Assembly (NCBI RefSeq): GCF_020873895.1
Contig: NZ_JAHWGT010000008.1
Coordinates: forward strand, 170,182 to 234,181
Length of the DNA stretch: 64,000 nt
Direction: 5' to 3'
Source of the DNA: Streptomyces sp. DH12
GTDB taxonomy: Bacteria > Actinomycetota > Actinomycetes > Streptomycetales > Streptomycetaceae
Position numbers and translations under genes: made by a program. The notes beneath the pieces are model-generated. The model worked only from the letters and a program-made list of their open reading frames with translations. It did not search any database and was not told where the DNA came from. The first letter of the stretch is position 1. Each line of letters starts with the position of its first letter. This document shows, in pieces, positions 15,930-25,747 of the stretch.

Positions 15930-18059
15930 GTGGAGCGGAGCGTACGGCCGGAGACGCGGGAGCTGGGCGCGGCCCTGACGGCCGCCCTGGAACGGACCGG
16001 CGCCTCCGTCGGCATGGTGTACCTCCTGCCGGCGGGGGCGCGGGCCCTGCGCCTCGCCGTCCTCAGCGGCGCCCCGCTCGACATCGCCGCCCCCTGGACC
16101 CGGGTGGCGCTCGGCGACCCCGTCCCCGTCGCCGACGCGGTGGCCGACGGCAGGCTGGTGTGGCTGGCCGACCAGGAGGAGATGGCCCGCCGCTACCCCC
16201 GGCCCGGGCTGGTCCTGCCGTACCGCTTCTCCCTCGCCGCCCTGCCCCTCGCCGCGGACGGCACCACGTGGGGCGGGCTGGTCGTGCTGTGGCCGGCCGG
16301 CCACCCGCCGACCCTGTCACCGCGGGAGACCGAGGCGCTGCGCGCCGGCGCCGAACGCATGGCGGACGTCGTGCGGACAGCCGCCGGCACCGGCGACCCG
16401 CTCCTCCCGGGCCCGCACCCGTTCCTCGCCCACCCCGCGGACCCCGCCGCCCCGGGGGCCGCGCAGGCCGCCGCCGCGCTCGCCTTCGCCGACCGGCTGC
16501 CCGGCGGCAGCTGCGCCCTCGACCTCGACGGCCGCGTCACCTTCGTCACCCGCGCCGCCGCCGAGCTGCTCGGGCTGCCCGCGGAGCGCCTCCTCGGCGC
16601 CCTGCCCTGGGAGGCGCTGCCGTGGCTGGACGCCCCCGCCGTCGAGGACCGCTACCGGGCGGCCCTCATCAGCCGGGAGACCACCGCGTTCACCGCCGTG
16701 CGCCCGCCCGGCCACCGGCTCCGCTTCCGCCTCCACCCGGACGCCTCCGGCATCAGCGTCCGCGTCATCCCGCTGCCCGACCTCCCGGAGGGAGGGACCC
16801 GGCCCCGGTCGGCCGGGGAGAGCGCCGGGCGGCGTCCCGCCCCGCCCGCCACACCGGGCCGGGCGGGCACCCTCTACCACCTGATGCACCTGGCGGCGAT
16901 GTTCACCGAGGCCGTCGGCGTACGGGACGTCGCCGAGCGGACCGCCGAGCAGATGACCCCCGCCCTGGGGGCGCAGGCGCTCGCCCTGCTCCTCGCGAGG
17001 GACGGGCGGCTGAGGCTGGTCGGCCACAGCGGCTGCGACCCGGAACTCGCCGAGCGGCTGTACTCCGTCCCCGTGGGCGCCGGCACCCCCGAGGTCCGGG
17101 CCTTCACCGGCGGCTCGCCGCTGTTCTTCCAGAGCGCGCGGGAACTGCGCGCCGCCTACCCGTCGGCGGGCGACCGCACCCCCGAGGGGGCCTGGGCCTT
17201 CGTCCCGCTCATCGCCTCCGGCCGCCCCGTGGGCTCCCTCGTGCTCGGCTTCGACCGGCCGCGCGGGTTCCACTCACCGGAGCGGGCCGTCCTCAGCTCC
17301 CTCGCGGGCCTGATCGCGCAGGCCCTGGACCGGGCTCGGCTGTACGACGCCAAGCACGAGCTGGTGCACAGCCTCCAGGCCGGGCTGCTGCCGCACGGCC
17401 TGCCGCGGGTACCCGGCCTGGACGTGGCCGCCCGCTACCTGCCCGCCGCCGTCGGCATGGACGTGGGCGGCGACTTCTACGACGTCATCCGGCTCGGCGA
17501 CACCGCCTGCGCGGTGACCATCGGGGACGTCCAGGGCCACAACGTCGACGCCGCCGCCCTCATGGGCCAGGTCCGCACCGCCGTCCACGCCACCGCCGGG
17601 GCGCCGCCCGGCGAGGTGCTGGCCCGTACGAACCGGCTCCTGCTCGACCTGGACCCCGGCCTCTTCACCAGCTGCCTCTACGCCCACCTGGACCTCGCGC
17701 GGCACCGCGCCGTCCTCGCCACCGCGGGCCACCCGCCGCCCCTGTGCCGCCACCCGGACGGCCGCACCGCGAGCCTGGACGTCCCGCCCGGGCTGCTCCT
17801 GGGCATCGAGGCGACCGCCGAGTACCCGGAGACGGAGGTCCCGCTGCCGCCCGGCGCCCTGCTCGCCCTGTTCACCGACGGGCTGGTCGAGGTGCCCGGC
17901 GTGCACCTCGACACGACGATCGCGGACCTCGCCGCCCGGATCGCCCGCGGTGACCCCGCGGACCTCGACGCCCTCGCCGACGCGGTGGTCGAGCACGCCT
18001 GCAGGACCGCGCCGCGCAACGACGACATGGCCCTGGTCCTGCTGCGCACGCACCCGTGA
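15930..18059 (+). CDS. GAF-PAS-GAF-SpoIIE (PP2C) serine phosphatase
   Basis: The protein of about 709 aa has an N-terminal GAF-like domain (about 10-150), a PAS-like domain (about 180-280, CALDLDGRVTFVTRAAAELLG), a second GAF (about 305-470) and a C-terminal SpoIIE-type PP2C domain (about 480-705). The phosphatase shows DVGGDFYDV, GDVQGHNVDAAALM and the closing NDDMALVLL metal motifs. There is no membrane helix. Such proteins usually dephosphorylate anti-anti-sigma factors in stress or developmental signalling. The GTG at 15930 is a best guess with a weak site (GGGAG). It follows GH3 by 185 bp and ends convergent to the epimerase gene; no functional link is evident. Confidence 0.82.
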   Translation: MERSVRPETRELGAALTAALERTGASVGMVYLLPAGARALRLAVLSGAPLDIAAPWTRVALGDPVPVADAVADGRLVWLADQEEMARRYPRPGLVLPYRFSLAALPLAADGTTWGGLVVLWPAGHPPTLSPRETEALRAGAERMADVVRTAAGTGDPLLPGPHPFLAHPADPAAPGAAQAAAALAFADRLPGGSCALDLDGRVTFVTRAAAELLGLPAERLLGALPWEALPWLDAPAVEDRYRAALISRETTAFTAVRPPGHRLRFRLHPDASGISVRVIPLPDLPEGGTRPRSAGESAGRRPAPPATPGRAGTLYHLMHLAAMFTEAVGVRDVAERTAEQMTPALGAQALALLLARDGRLRLVGHSGCDPELAERLYSVPVGAGTPEVRAFTGGSPLFFQSARELRAAYPSAGDRTPEGAWAFVPLIASGRPVGSLVLGFDRPRGFHSPERAVLSSLAGLIAQALDRARLYDAKHELVHSLQAGLLPHGLPRVPGLDVAARYLPAAVGMDVGGDFYDVIRLGDTACAVTIGDVQGHNVDAAALMGQVRTAVHATAGAPPGEVLARTNRLLLDLDPGLFTSCLYAHLDLARHRAVLATAGHPPPLCRHPDGRTASLDVPPGLLLGIEATAEYPETEVPLPPGALLALFTDGLVEVPGVHLDTTIADLAARIARGDPADLDALADAVVEHACRTAPRNDDMALVLLRTHP

Positions 18060-18226
18060 CGGCGCGTCGCCGGCCCGGTGGTCCGTGCGCCGGGCGGCCG
18101 GGCGGTCGGGGGGCCGGGCGGCCGGGCGGTCGGCCCGCAGGCCCCCTCACCACCCGGGCGCCGGCCCGCCGCCGTCGCCGGCCGACGGGCACCGCCCGAC
18201 GGCACCCGTCACCGGCCGCCCGGGTC

Positions 18227-19387
18227 TCACCGGGCCGAGAAGGCGTGCACCGTCGTCGAGCGGTACGTCCGACCCGGGCGGAGCACCGTCGTGGGGAAGT
18301 GCGGCCTGTTCGGCGAGTCCGGGAAGTGCTGGGTCTCCAGGCACAGCCCGTCGCCCTGCCGGTAGGTGCGCCCCGAGGGCCCGGCGAGCGTCCCGTCCAG
18401 GAAGTTGCCGGAGTAGAACTGCGTCCCCGGCTCCGTCGTGGAGATCCGCATGGTCCGCCCGGACACCGGGTCGCGCAGGGTCGCCGCGTACCCGGGGGTG
18501 CGGGTGGCGCCCTTGTCCAGGACCCAGTTGTGGTCGTACCCCTGGGCGGTCACCAGCTGCGGGTGCGCCTCGCGGATCCGCCGGCCGATCGGCTGGGCAC
18601 GGCGGAAGTCGAACGGCGTGCCCGCCACCGGTGCCAGCTCCCCGGTGGGGATGAGCGTCGCGTCGGTCGGCGTGTAGCGGGACGCGGCGAGCCGCAGTTC
18701 GTGGCCGAGGACGTCCCCGCTGCCCTCACCGGCCAGGTTGAAGTAGGTGTGGCTGGTCAGGTTGACGACGGTCGGCCGGTCGGTGGTGGCCGTGTAGTCG
18801 ATCCGCCAGTCGCCGTCGCCGGTCAGGGTGTAGGTGACGGCGGTGTCGAGCCGGCCCGGGTAGCCCATCTCGCCGTCCGCGCTCACGTACCGCAGTACCA
18901 GGCCGACACCGCCCGGGCCGCTGAACGGCGTCACGTCCCACACCCGCTTGTCGAATCCGGCCTCGCCGCCGTGCAGGCTGTTCGGCCCGTCGTTCACGGA
19001 CAGCCGGTACTCGCGGCCGTCGAGCGTGAAGCGGCCGCCGGCGACGCGGTTGCCGTAGCGCCCGATGAGCGCCCCGAAGTAGGGGCTGGCGGCGGCGTAG
19101 TCCTCCAGGCGGTCGAAACCCAGGGAGACGTTGGCGTACCGGCCGCGGCGGTCGGGCAGTTCCAGCGACTGGACGATGCCGCCGTACGAGAGCACCCGCA
19201 TGCGGGTGCCGCCGTTCGCCAGCGTCCAGCGGTGGACGACCGTGCCGTCGGCGAGCGTGCCGAAGACCTCCCGCACGGGCCGTCGGCCCCCGCCGGCGTC
19301 CGCGCGGGCGTGGGCGGTGCCGGGGGCGGCGACCGCGGTGAGACCGGCGGCGGCCGCCGCCAGCAGGGTGCGCCTGTTCGTGTCCAT
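18227..19387 (-). CDS. Secreted aldose 1-epimerase (galactose mutarotase)
   Basis: The 386-aa protein has a twin-arginine-like signal (TNRRTLLAAAAAG) ending near AHA, then a full mutarotase domain. Catalytic His appear in NSLHGG and SHTYFNL, and the base Glu in STTEPGTQFYSGNFLDG. It interconverts alpha and beta anomers of aldoses, which can feed a sugar dehydrogenase or transporter. It is the last gene of the ABC transporter operon, about 98 bp after the permease, and its export suggests it acts on sugar before uptake. ATG 19387 has GGAG upstream. Confidence 0.92.
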   Translation of the reverse strand: MDTNRRTLLAAAAAGLTAVAAPGTAHARADAGGGRRPVREVFGTLADGTVVHRWTLANGGTRMRVLSYGGIVQSLELPDRRGRYANVSLGFDRLEDYAAASPYFGALIGRYGNRVAGGRFTLDGREYRLSVNDGPNSLHGGEAGFDKRVWDVTPFSGPGGVGLVLRYVSADGEMGYPGRLDTAVTYTLTGDGDWRIDYTATTDRPTVVNLTSHTYFNLAGEGSGDVLGHELRLAASRYTPTDATLIPTGELAPVAGTPFDFRRAQPIGRRIREAHPQLVTAQGYDHNWVLDKGATRTPGYAATLRDPVSGRTMRISTTEPGTQFYSGNFLDGTLAGPSGRTYRQGDGLCLETQHFPDSPNRPHFPTTVLRPGRTYRSTTVHAFSAR

Positions 19388-19485
19388 CACGGCTCCAGAC
19401 GAGGCAGAGGAAGAAGAGGACGGTGAAGAGGAATGAGGACGGTGAAGGGGGAGTGGGGTGAGGGCGGAGTGGTGGGGGCCGGGGG

Positions 19486-20718
19486 TCACGTGCCGGCCTT
19501 GCGCTTGTTCCACACGTCGAAGCCGACGGCGGCCAGCAGCACCAGGCCCTTGATGACCTGCTGGTAGTCCGTGCCGATGCCGACCAGCGACATGCCGTTG
19601 TTGAGCACGCCGAGGACGAGCCCGCCGATGACCGCGCCCATCACGGTGCCGACGCCGCCGCTCATGGAGGCGCCGCCGATGAACGCCGCCGCGATGGCCT
19701 CCAGTTCGAAGTTGAGGCCCGCCTGCGGTGTGCCGGCGTTGAGCCGGGCCGCGTACACGCAGCCCGCGAGGGCGGCCAGCACGCCCATGTTGACGAAGAC
19801 GAGGAAGGTGACCCGCTTGTCCTTGACGCCCGACAGCGTGGCGGCGGCCTTGTTGCCGCCGAGGGCGTACACGTGGCGGCCGACGACCGCGTTGCGCATC
19901 ACGAAGCCGAGGCCGATGAGCAGCGCGCACATGACGAGCATCACCACGGGCACGCCGTGGAAGGACGCCAGCGTGAGGGTGAACGCCACCACGGCCGCGG
20001 TGATCGCCACGCACTTGAGCACCCACACGCCGGCCGGCGGCACGTCGAGCGCGTAGGCGAGCTGGCGGCGGCGGTCCCGCCACTCCCGCAGCAGCAGGAC
20101 GACGACGGCCGCCAGGCCCAGCAGGAGCGTCGGGTTGTGGTACTGGGTGTACGGGCCCATCTCCGGGAGGAACCCCTTGGCGAGGTTCTGGAAGCCCTCG
20201 GGGAAGGGCGCGATCGACTGGCCCTCCAGCACGATCTGGGTCAGGCCGCGGAAGAGCAGCATGCCCGCGAGCGTCACGATGAAGGAGGGGATGCCGAGGT
20301 AGGCGATGAAGTACCCCTGCCAGGCCCCCGCGACCGCGCCGATGAGCAGTGCGAGGAGCAGCGCGGGCACCCAGGGGATGTCGTGCTTGACCATCATCAC
20401 GGCCGACATGGCGCCGACGAAGGCGACGAGCGAGCCGACGGAGAGGTCGATGTGCCCGGAGATGATGACGATCATCATGCCCATGGCGAGGATGAGGATG
20501 TAGCTGTTCTGCTGGACCAGGTTGGAGACGTTGTTCGGCAGCAGCAGCGTGCCGTCGGTCCAGATCTGGAACAGCAGGACGATGGAGGCCAGGGCGATGA
20601 GCATGCCGTACTGGCGCATGTTGCCGCGCAACCCGCGCAGGAGGACCTCGCGTGTCGACGGCCGGCGGGCCGCCGCGCCGGGCGCCGCGTCCTTCGGTGG
20701 GGTGGTCGTGGTGGTCAT
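19486..20718 (-). CDS. mmsB: Monosaccharide ABC transporter permease (MmsB/GguB/XylH type)
   Basis: The 410-aa membrane protein has about ten helices and the CUT2 permease signatures GHIDLSVGSLVAF and ALGGNKAAATLSGV, plus GGASMSGGVGTVMGAVIGG near the C-terminus. The length and final motif (FDVWNKRK) match the MmsB/GguB group that takes several monosaccharides including xylose, arabinose, galactose and fucose. It lies 9 bp after the ATPase stop, so it is in the same operon. The exact sugar cannot be read from sequence. Confidence 0.93.
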   Translation of the reverse strand: MTTTTTPPKDAAPGAAARRPSTREVLLRGLRGNMRQYGMLIALASIVLLFQIWTDGTLLLPNNVSNLVQQNSYILILAMGMMIVIISGHIDLSVGSLVAFVGAMSAVMMVKHDIPWVPALLLALLIGAVAGAWQGYFIAYLGIPSFIVTLAGMLLFRGLTQIVLEGQSIAPFPEGFQNLAKGFLPEMGPYTQYHNPTLLLGLAAVVVLLLREWRDRRRQLAYALDVPPAGVWVLKCVAITAAVVAFTLTLASFHGVPVVMLVMCALLIGLGFVMRNAVVGRHVYALGGNKAAATLSGVKDKRVTFLVFVNMGVLAALAGCVYAARLNAGTPQAGLNFELEAIAAAFIGGASMSGGVGTVMGAVIGGLVLGVLNNGMSLVGIGTDYQQVIKGLVLLAAVGFDVWNKRKAGT

Positions 20719-20727
20719 GGCGGGGCC

Positions 20728-22305
20728 TCAGCTTCTGTTCATGGTCATCTGACGCATCAGGACTTCCTGGGTGGCGTCGGCACGGTCGACCTCTCCGGTC
20801 AGCCGGCCCTCGGCCATCGTGTAGATCCGGTCGCACATGCCGAGCAGCTCCGGCAGCTCGGAGGAGATGAGGAGCACCGCCTTGCCCTGCGCGGCCAGCC
20901 GGTCGATGACGGTGTAGATCTCGTACTTGGCGCCGACGTCGATCCCGCGCGTCGGCTCGTCGAGGATCAGCACCTCGGGGTCGGCGTGGATCCACCTGCT
21001 GAGGACGACCTTCTGCTGGTTGCCGCCGGACAGCCGGCCCACCTGTTCGAAGACGGTCGGCGCCTTGATGTTCATGGAGGTGCGGTACCGCTCGGCGACC
21101 CGGCGCTCGTGGTGCTCGTCGACGACGCCGCGCCGCCGCATCCCGGGCAGCGACGCGAGGGAGATGTTCCGGTTGACGGTGTCGATCAGGTTCAGGCCGT
21201 ACTGCTTGCGGTCCTCGGTGACGTACGCCAGGCCCGCCCCGATCGCGGCGGGCACGTTCCTCGCCACCACCTCGCGCCCGCCCACCTCCACCGTCCCGGC
21301 CACGTACCGGCCGTAGGAGCGCCCGAAGAGGGACATCGCGAGCTCCGTGCGGCCCGCGCCCATCAGCCCCGCCATCCCGACGATCTCCCCGCGCCGCACG
21401 GTCAGCGACACGTCGTCGACGACCGTCCGCTCGGGGTCCACCGGGTGGCGGACCGTCCAGCCGCGCACGGCCAGCGCGACCCGGCCCGCGTCCTCGGCCG
21501 CGCAGGGCGTGCGGTCGGGGAAGCGCTGGTCGAGGTCTCGGCCGACCATGCCCCGGATGATCCGGTCCTCCGAGAGCCCGGGCCCGCCGTCGGGCGTCCC
21601 GCGCACCGGCAGGGTCTCGATGGTGCGCCCGTCGCGCAGGATCGTCACCGTGTCGGCGACGCGGCGGACCTCGTTCAGCTTGTGCGAGATGATGATGCAG
21701 GCGATGCCCTGGTCGCGCAGTCCCAGCACCAGGTCGAGGAGCTTCGCGCTGTCCTCGTCGTTGAGCGCGGCCGTCGGCTCGTCGAGGACGAGCAGCTTCA
21801 CCTCCTTGGCCAGCGCCTTGGCGATCTCCACCAGCTGCTGCTTGCCCACGCCGATCTCGGCGACGGGCGTCTGCGGCTTCTCCCGCAGCCCCACCCGCTC
21901 CAGCAGCGCGCCCGCCCGGCGCAACGTCCCGTTCCAGTCGATCACGCCGCGCGTGGCCTGCTCGTTGCCGAGGAAGATGTTCTCGGCGATCGACAGGTAG
22001 GGGACGAGCGCCAGCTCCTGGTGGATGATCACGATGCCGTGCCGCTCGCTGGCGCGGATGTCGCGGAAGGCCACCGGCGCTCCCTCGAAGCGGATCTCGC
22101 CCTCGTACGAGCCGTGCGGGTGGACGCCGCTGACCACCTTCATCAGCGTCGACTTGCCCGCGCCGTTCTCGCCGCAGATCGCGTGGACCTCCCCGGCCCG
22201 CACTGTGAGGTCCACCCCGGCGAGCGCCTTGACGCCGGGGAAGGTCTTGGTGATCCCGCGCATCTCCAGTACGGGCGGCGCCGTCCCGTCCGTCCCCGGC
22301 CTCAC
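20728..22305 (-). CDS. mmsA: Monosaccharide ABC transporter ATPase (MmsA/GguA/XylG type)
   Basis: The 525-aa protein has two fused ATPase domains, as usual for CUT2 systems. The first has Walker A GENGAGKS and Walker [12 protein letters not shown]; the second has the degenerate P-loop [10 protein letters not shown], signature LSGGNQQKV and [16 protein letters not shown] 22305 overlaps the binding-protein stop as GTGA, so translation is coupled. Operon order is U32-like protein, binding protein, ATPase, permease, epimerase. Confidence 0.95.
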   Translation of the reverse strand: MRPGTDGTAPPVLEMRGITKTFPGVKALAGVDLTVRAGEVHAICGENGAGKSTLMKVVSGVHPHGSYEGEIRFEGAPVAFRDIRASERHGIVIIHQELALVPYLSIAENIFLGNEQATRGVIDWNGTLRRAGALLERVGLREKPQTPVAEIGVGKQQLVEIAKALAKEVKLLVLDEPTAALNDEDSAKLLDLVLGLRDQGIACIIISHKLNEVRRVADTVTILRDGRTIETLPVRGTPDGGPGLSEDRIIRGMVGRDLDQRFPDRTPCAAEDAGRVALAVRGWTVRHPVDPERTVVDDVSLTVRRGEIVGMAGLMGAGRTELAMSLFGRSYGRYVAGTVEVGGREVVARNVPAAIGAGLAYVTEDRKQYGLNLIDTVNRNISLASLPGMRRRGVVDEHHERRVAERYRTSMNIKAPTVFEQVGRLSGGNQQKVVLSRWIHADPEVLILDEPTRGIDVGAKYEIYTVIDRLAAQGKAVLLISSELPELLGMCDRIYTMAEGRLTGEVDRADATQEVLMRQMTMNRS

Positions 22306-23417
22306 CTCAGCTGCCCGGCGGTGAAGTAGCCCTCGTCGACGAGGAGGCGGGTGTTGGACTTGTCGATGCTGACGGGGTCCAGCAGGAACGACGGCACGAC
22401 CTTCTTGCCGTTGTCGTAGTCCTTGACGTTGTTGACCTCGGGCTTCTTCCCGTTGAGCACGGCGTCGCCCATCCGCACGGCCTGCGCGGCGAGCTTGCGC
22501 GTGTCCTTGAAGACGGTCTGCGTCTGCTCGCCCCGGATGATCGACTTCACGGACGCCAGCTCCGCGTCCTGCCCGGTGACGACCGGCAGCGGCCGGCTCT
22601 TCGTGCCGTACCCGGCGCTCTTGAGCGCCGAGATGACGCCGATCGAGATGCCGTCGTAGGGGGAGAGGACCGCGTCGATCCGCTCCGCGCCGTAGTTCTT
22701 GCTGATCAGGTCGTCCATGCGCTTCTGCGCCGTGCCGCCGTCCCAGCGCAGGGTGGTCGCCTGGTTCATGCGGGTCTGCCCGCTGCGCACGACGAGCCGG
22801 CCGCTCGCCAGGTACGGCTGGAGGACCTTCATGGCGCCGTTCCAGAAGTACCGGGTGTTGTTGTCGTCGGGGGAGCCCGCGAAGAGCTCGATGTTGTACG
22901 CCTTCCCGCCGGAGCCCGGCGGGCCGAGGCGGAGCTTGTCGACGATGTACCGCGCCTCCAGCTCGCCGACGCGCTCGTTGTCGAACGAGGCGTAGTAGTC
23001 GACGTGTTCGGTGCCCATGATGAGGCGGTCGTAGGCGATCACCGGGATGCCCGCGTCCTCGGCCCGCCGCAGCACCTCGGTGAGCGCCGACCCGTCGATC
23101 GCGGCGACCACCAGCAGCGTGCGCCCCTTGGTGATCATGTTCTCGATCTGGGCGATCTGGTTCTCGACCTTGTCGTCGCCGTACTGCAGGTCGGTGGCGT
23201 AGCCGGCCTTGCGGAACTGCTCCGCCATGTTCTCGCCGTCGGCGATCCACCGCTCCGACGCCTTGGTCGGCATGGCCAGTCCGATGGTGCCGCCCCCGCC
23301 GGCCGGCGGCTTGTAGCGGCTGCCTCCCCGGGCCTCCTGGCCGCACGCGGTGAGGGAGACGGTGAGCAGGGCCGCCGCGAGGGCGGCGCCCGCGAGGCGG
23401 GCTGTGCGGGTGGGCAT
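22302..23417 (-). CDS. chvE: Sugar-binding lipoprotein (ChvE/XylF type)
   Basis: The 371-aa protein has a lipoprotein signal with lipobox LTAC and a periplasmic-binding type 1 fold (Peripla_BP_4). Motifs [19 protein letters not shown] and [21 protein letters not shown] match the ChvE/XylF group that binds aldopyranoses. It starts 4 bp after the U32-like gene and overlaps the ATPase gene. Ligand unknown; pathway neighbours suggest a hexose or pentose that is then oxidised. Confidence 0.92.
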   Translation of the reverse strand: MPTRTARLAGAALAAALLTVSLTACGQEARGGSRYKPPAGGGGTIGLAMPTKASERWIADGENMAEQFRKAGYATDLQYGDDKVENQIAQIENMITKGRTLLVVAAIDGSALTEVLRRAEDAGIPVIAYDRLIMGTEHVDYYASFDNERVGELEARYIVDKLRLGPPGSGGKAYNIELFAGSPDDNNTRYFWNGAMKVLQPYLASGRLVVRSGQTRMNQATTLRWDGGTAQKRMDDLISKNYGAERIDAVLSPYDGISIGVISALKSAGYGTKSRPLPVVTGQDAELASVKSIIRGEQTQTVFKDTRKLAAQAVRMGDAVLNGKKPEVNNVKDYDNGKKVVPSFLLDPVSIDKSNTRLLVDEGYFTAGQLR

Positions 23418-23420
23418 GGG

Positions 23421-24389
23421 TCAGTCACCTTCCGGGACGGGGAAACGCCGGAGTTCGCCCGGCAGCCGGGCGCCCAGCGGCGACATGCCGCCGTCCGCGC
23501 CGTGCCGGGCCAGCAGGTCGAGGGCGAGGCGGCCGCGCCGCACCCGCTCCCGCGCGGTGGCGAGCGCGGTGTCGCGCAGCTGGGCGCCGTAGGGGTAGAT
23601 GCCCGGGGAGCGGCTCAGCCCGAACTTGAGGTACAGGGGCGCGCCGCGCCGGATCAGCTCGGCCACCTCGTACATGCGGACGTAGCCGCCGAGGTCGTCG
23701 GGCGCCTCCACGTACATGTCCATGGGCGCCCCGCTGACCCGGCGGATCTCGGTGAGGTGGTCGAGCGTCAGGTCGGAGGGCACGTTGAGGGAGTCGGCGC
23801 CGAGCCGCTCGTACACGGCGTACGAGGCCGGGTTGACGGGGCCGGTGAGCGCGGACAGCTTGAACGTGGTGTCGGCCGGGAGCGCCCCGGCGGTACGCAG
23901 CCGGTGCAGCGTCCACAGCACGCCCTCGTCGGCGACGAGCAGGCAGCGCACGCCCAACGCGGTGGCCCGCAGCGCGTCCTCGACGCAGCCGGCCAGCGCG
24001 TCGTGGCCCCGGGCGCGCAGCCCCGCGCCGCCCGAGTCGGTGCGGGTGCCCGCGCCGATGTCCCAGGTGCCGCGCGGGCCGGTGAACAGGCACAGTTCCA
24101 CGTCGCGGGAGGCGCAGGAGTCGACCATGTCGGTGATCTCCGCGTCGGTCAGCATCCACACGCCGCTGCCCTGGCTGACCCGGTGGACGGGGACGTCGAG
24201 GCGGGCGCTCTCCTTCAGGATCACGGCGAGCGCCTCGGGCCCCTCCACGGAGGGGATCTCGGTGCGCCACGTCCCGCCGTCGGGGAAGGCGTGCGGGGAG
24301 GCGTCGGCCGGGTCGGGGCCGGGGGAGGGGTGGCCGATGCGGTCGAGCGCGTCGGCGCCCGGTCGGCGGGGGGCGGGCGGGGGAGTCAC
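23421..24389 (-). CDS. U32-like (beta/alpha)8 barrel protein of unknown function
   Basis: The 322-aa protein resembles the peptidase U32 family barrel: [38 protein letters not shown] and [12 protein letters not shown] are recognisable segments. The conserved cysteine cluster of tRNA- or ubiquinone-hydroxylating U32 members is not apparent; scattered cysteines occur in [11 protein letters not shown] and ALGVRC. GTG 24389 has GAGGAG upstream. It is the first gene of the sugar ABC operon, 4 bp before the binding protein. Family barrels sometimes turn out not to be peptidases, so a sugar or sugar-acid enzyme (for example an aldolase-like role) is possible, but this is only inference. Confidence 0.7.
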   Translation of the reverse strand: MTPPPAPRRPGADALDRIGHPSPGPDPADASPHAFPDGGTWRTEIPSVEGPEALAVILKESARLDVPVHRVSQGSGVWMLTDAEITDMVDSCASRDVELCLFTGPRGTWDIGAGTRTDSGGAGLRARGHDALAGCVEDALRATALGVRCLLVADEGVLWTLHRLRTAGALPADTTFKLSALTGPVNPASYAVYERLGADSLNVPSDLTLDHLTEIRRVSGAPMDMYVEAPDDLGGYVRMYEVAELIRRGAPLYLKFGLSRSPGIYPYGAQLRDTALATARERVRRGRLALDLLARHGADGGMSPLGARLPGELRRFPVPEGD

Positions 24390-24552
24390 GGGTCTCCTCG
24401 GGGTCGGGTCGTTCTCGGTCGGGTCGGTGGGCCGGGCCCTCGGGCGGGTGGCTCCGGGCGGGCGGCTCGGGGCGGGCGGCTCGGGCACGTGGCTTCGGTC
24501 GGGTCGGTGCCGTCGGGTCGTCGCCGCCGGTTCCGACGGGCCGTTCGGTCGT

Positions 24553-24566
24553 GTTCGGGATCTCGG
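24553..24566. promoter_or_regulatory. Candidate IclR-type site upstream of the ABC operon
   Basis: GTTCGGGATCTCGG matches GTTCGGTATTTCGT at 26947-26960 at 11 of 14 bases. Both are preceded by CCGTTCGGT. They lie upstream of the two minus-strand transcription units near the IclR gene, so a shared operator is possible. No promoter boxes are clear around it. Confidence 0.35.
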
Positions 24567-24643
24567 ACGTCGTCCGGATCGGTGGGTACGCGGCGGTACG
24601 GGGGCCGGGCGCCGCCCGTACCGCCGCGCGAACGGGGTGCCCG

Positions 24644-25747
24644 TCAGGGGCGCAGCAGCACCTTCCCGGTCGCGGGGTCGCCGCCGCCCACCAGCGCGAC
24701 CGCCTCCCCGAACCGCTCCAGCGGGAACTCGTGCGTCACGAGCGGCGCCGGGTCGAGCAGCCCGAGGGCGAAGGCGCGCACCGCGTCCGACCACGCCGCG
24801 GAGGACGCGCCGAAGACGCTGCGGACCTCCAGCTGGCTCACCGACAGGTGCACCGGGTCGATCCCGGTCGCGCCGGCCGTGAACATCCCGGTCAGCACCA
24901 CCCGCCCGCCCCGCCGCGCCAGCAGGCACGACGACGCCGCCGTGGAGGGCGCGCCCGCCGTCTCCACCACCAGGTCGTACCGGCCGCGCAGCGCGTCGGC
25001 GCCGTCCGGCCCGAGCGACCGCGTGGCCCCGAAGCGCAGGGCCGCGTCGGCGCGCGCCACCCTGGGGTCGACCACGGCGAGTTCGGCGGGGGACGTCGCG
25101 GCCAGCAGCTGCACGGCGAGCAGCCCGAGGGTCCCCGCGCCGACCACCACGATCCGCTCCGCGGGCCGCGGCCGCCCCGCCCGTACCGCCGCGGCGACCA
25201 CCGCGGCCGGCTCCAGGAGCGCCGCGGCCCGCAGGTCGGCGTCGTCGGGCAGCGGGTGCAGCAGCCGCGCGGGCACCACCAGGTGGTCGGCGAAGGCGCC
25301 GGGCTCGGTGAACCCGGTCTCGGCGTACCCGCCCAGGCACAGGTTCGTCTCCCCGCACCGGCACCGCTCGCAGGCGCCGCAGGCCCGGAAGCCCTCGGCC
25401 ACCGTGCGCCGGCCCACCAGCGCCGGGTCGACCCCGCCGCCCACGGCCAGCACGGTCCCGGCCCACTCGTGGCCGGGGGTCACCGGGTAGCGGACGTACT
25501 CGGCGGCGCGGTGGCCGTCGAGCACCTCGCGGTCGCTCAGGCAGATCCCGGCCGCGGCGACGCGCACCAGCACCTCACCGGACCCGGGCGCGGGCACCTC
25601 CCGCCGCACCAGGCGGTGGACGCCCGGCCGGTCGACGACGACGGCCCGACCGGTGGCGGGGCCACCGCCGCCGGCGCGGTCCCCGCCGCGGGCGGAGCCA
25701 CCACCGCCGGCGCGGCCGCCACGGCGGGCGGGGCCCTCCGGGGTCAC
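24644..25747 (-). CDS. Zinc-dependent medium-chain (sugar/alcohol) dehydrogenase
   Basis: The 367-aa protein has the catalytic zinc ligands C in GICLSD, GHE in PGHEWAG and a later Glu, and the structural zinc cysteines in CGACERCRCGETNLC with perfect 1-4-7-15 spacing. The Rossmann motif is VVGAGTLGLLAVQL. GTG 25747 overlaps the dehydratase stop as GTGA; this gives a Gly/Ala-rich N-terminal tail of about 35 residues that is unusual for the family. It probably oxidises an aldose or polyol with NAD(P)+. Coupling to the dehydratase and the nearby lactonase suggests aldose to aldonolactone. Confidence 0.88.
   Translation of the reverse strand: MTPEGPARRGGRAGGGGSARGGDRAGGGGPATGRAVVVDRPGVHRLVRREVPAPGSGEVLVRVAAAGICLSDREVLDGHRAAEYVRYPVTPGHEWAGTVLAVGGGVDPALVGRRTVAEGFRACGACERCRCGETNLCLGGYAETGFTEPGAFADHLVVPARLLHPLPDDADLRAAALLEPAAVVAAAVRAGRPRPAERIVVVGAGTLGLLAVQLLAATSPAELAVVDPRVARADAALRFGATRSLGPDGADALRGRYDLVVETAGAPSTAASSCLLARRGGRVVLTGMFTAGATGIDPVHLSVSQLEVRSVFGASSAAWSDAVRAFALGLLDPAPLVTHEFPLERFGEAVALVGGGDPATGKVLLRP

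Noticed and set aside
18060-18226. Repeat-rich GGCCGGGCGG stretch after the GAF-SpoIIE gene
   Set aside because: Irregular low complexity; no clean period or stem that would justify a feature.
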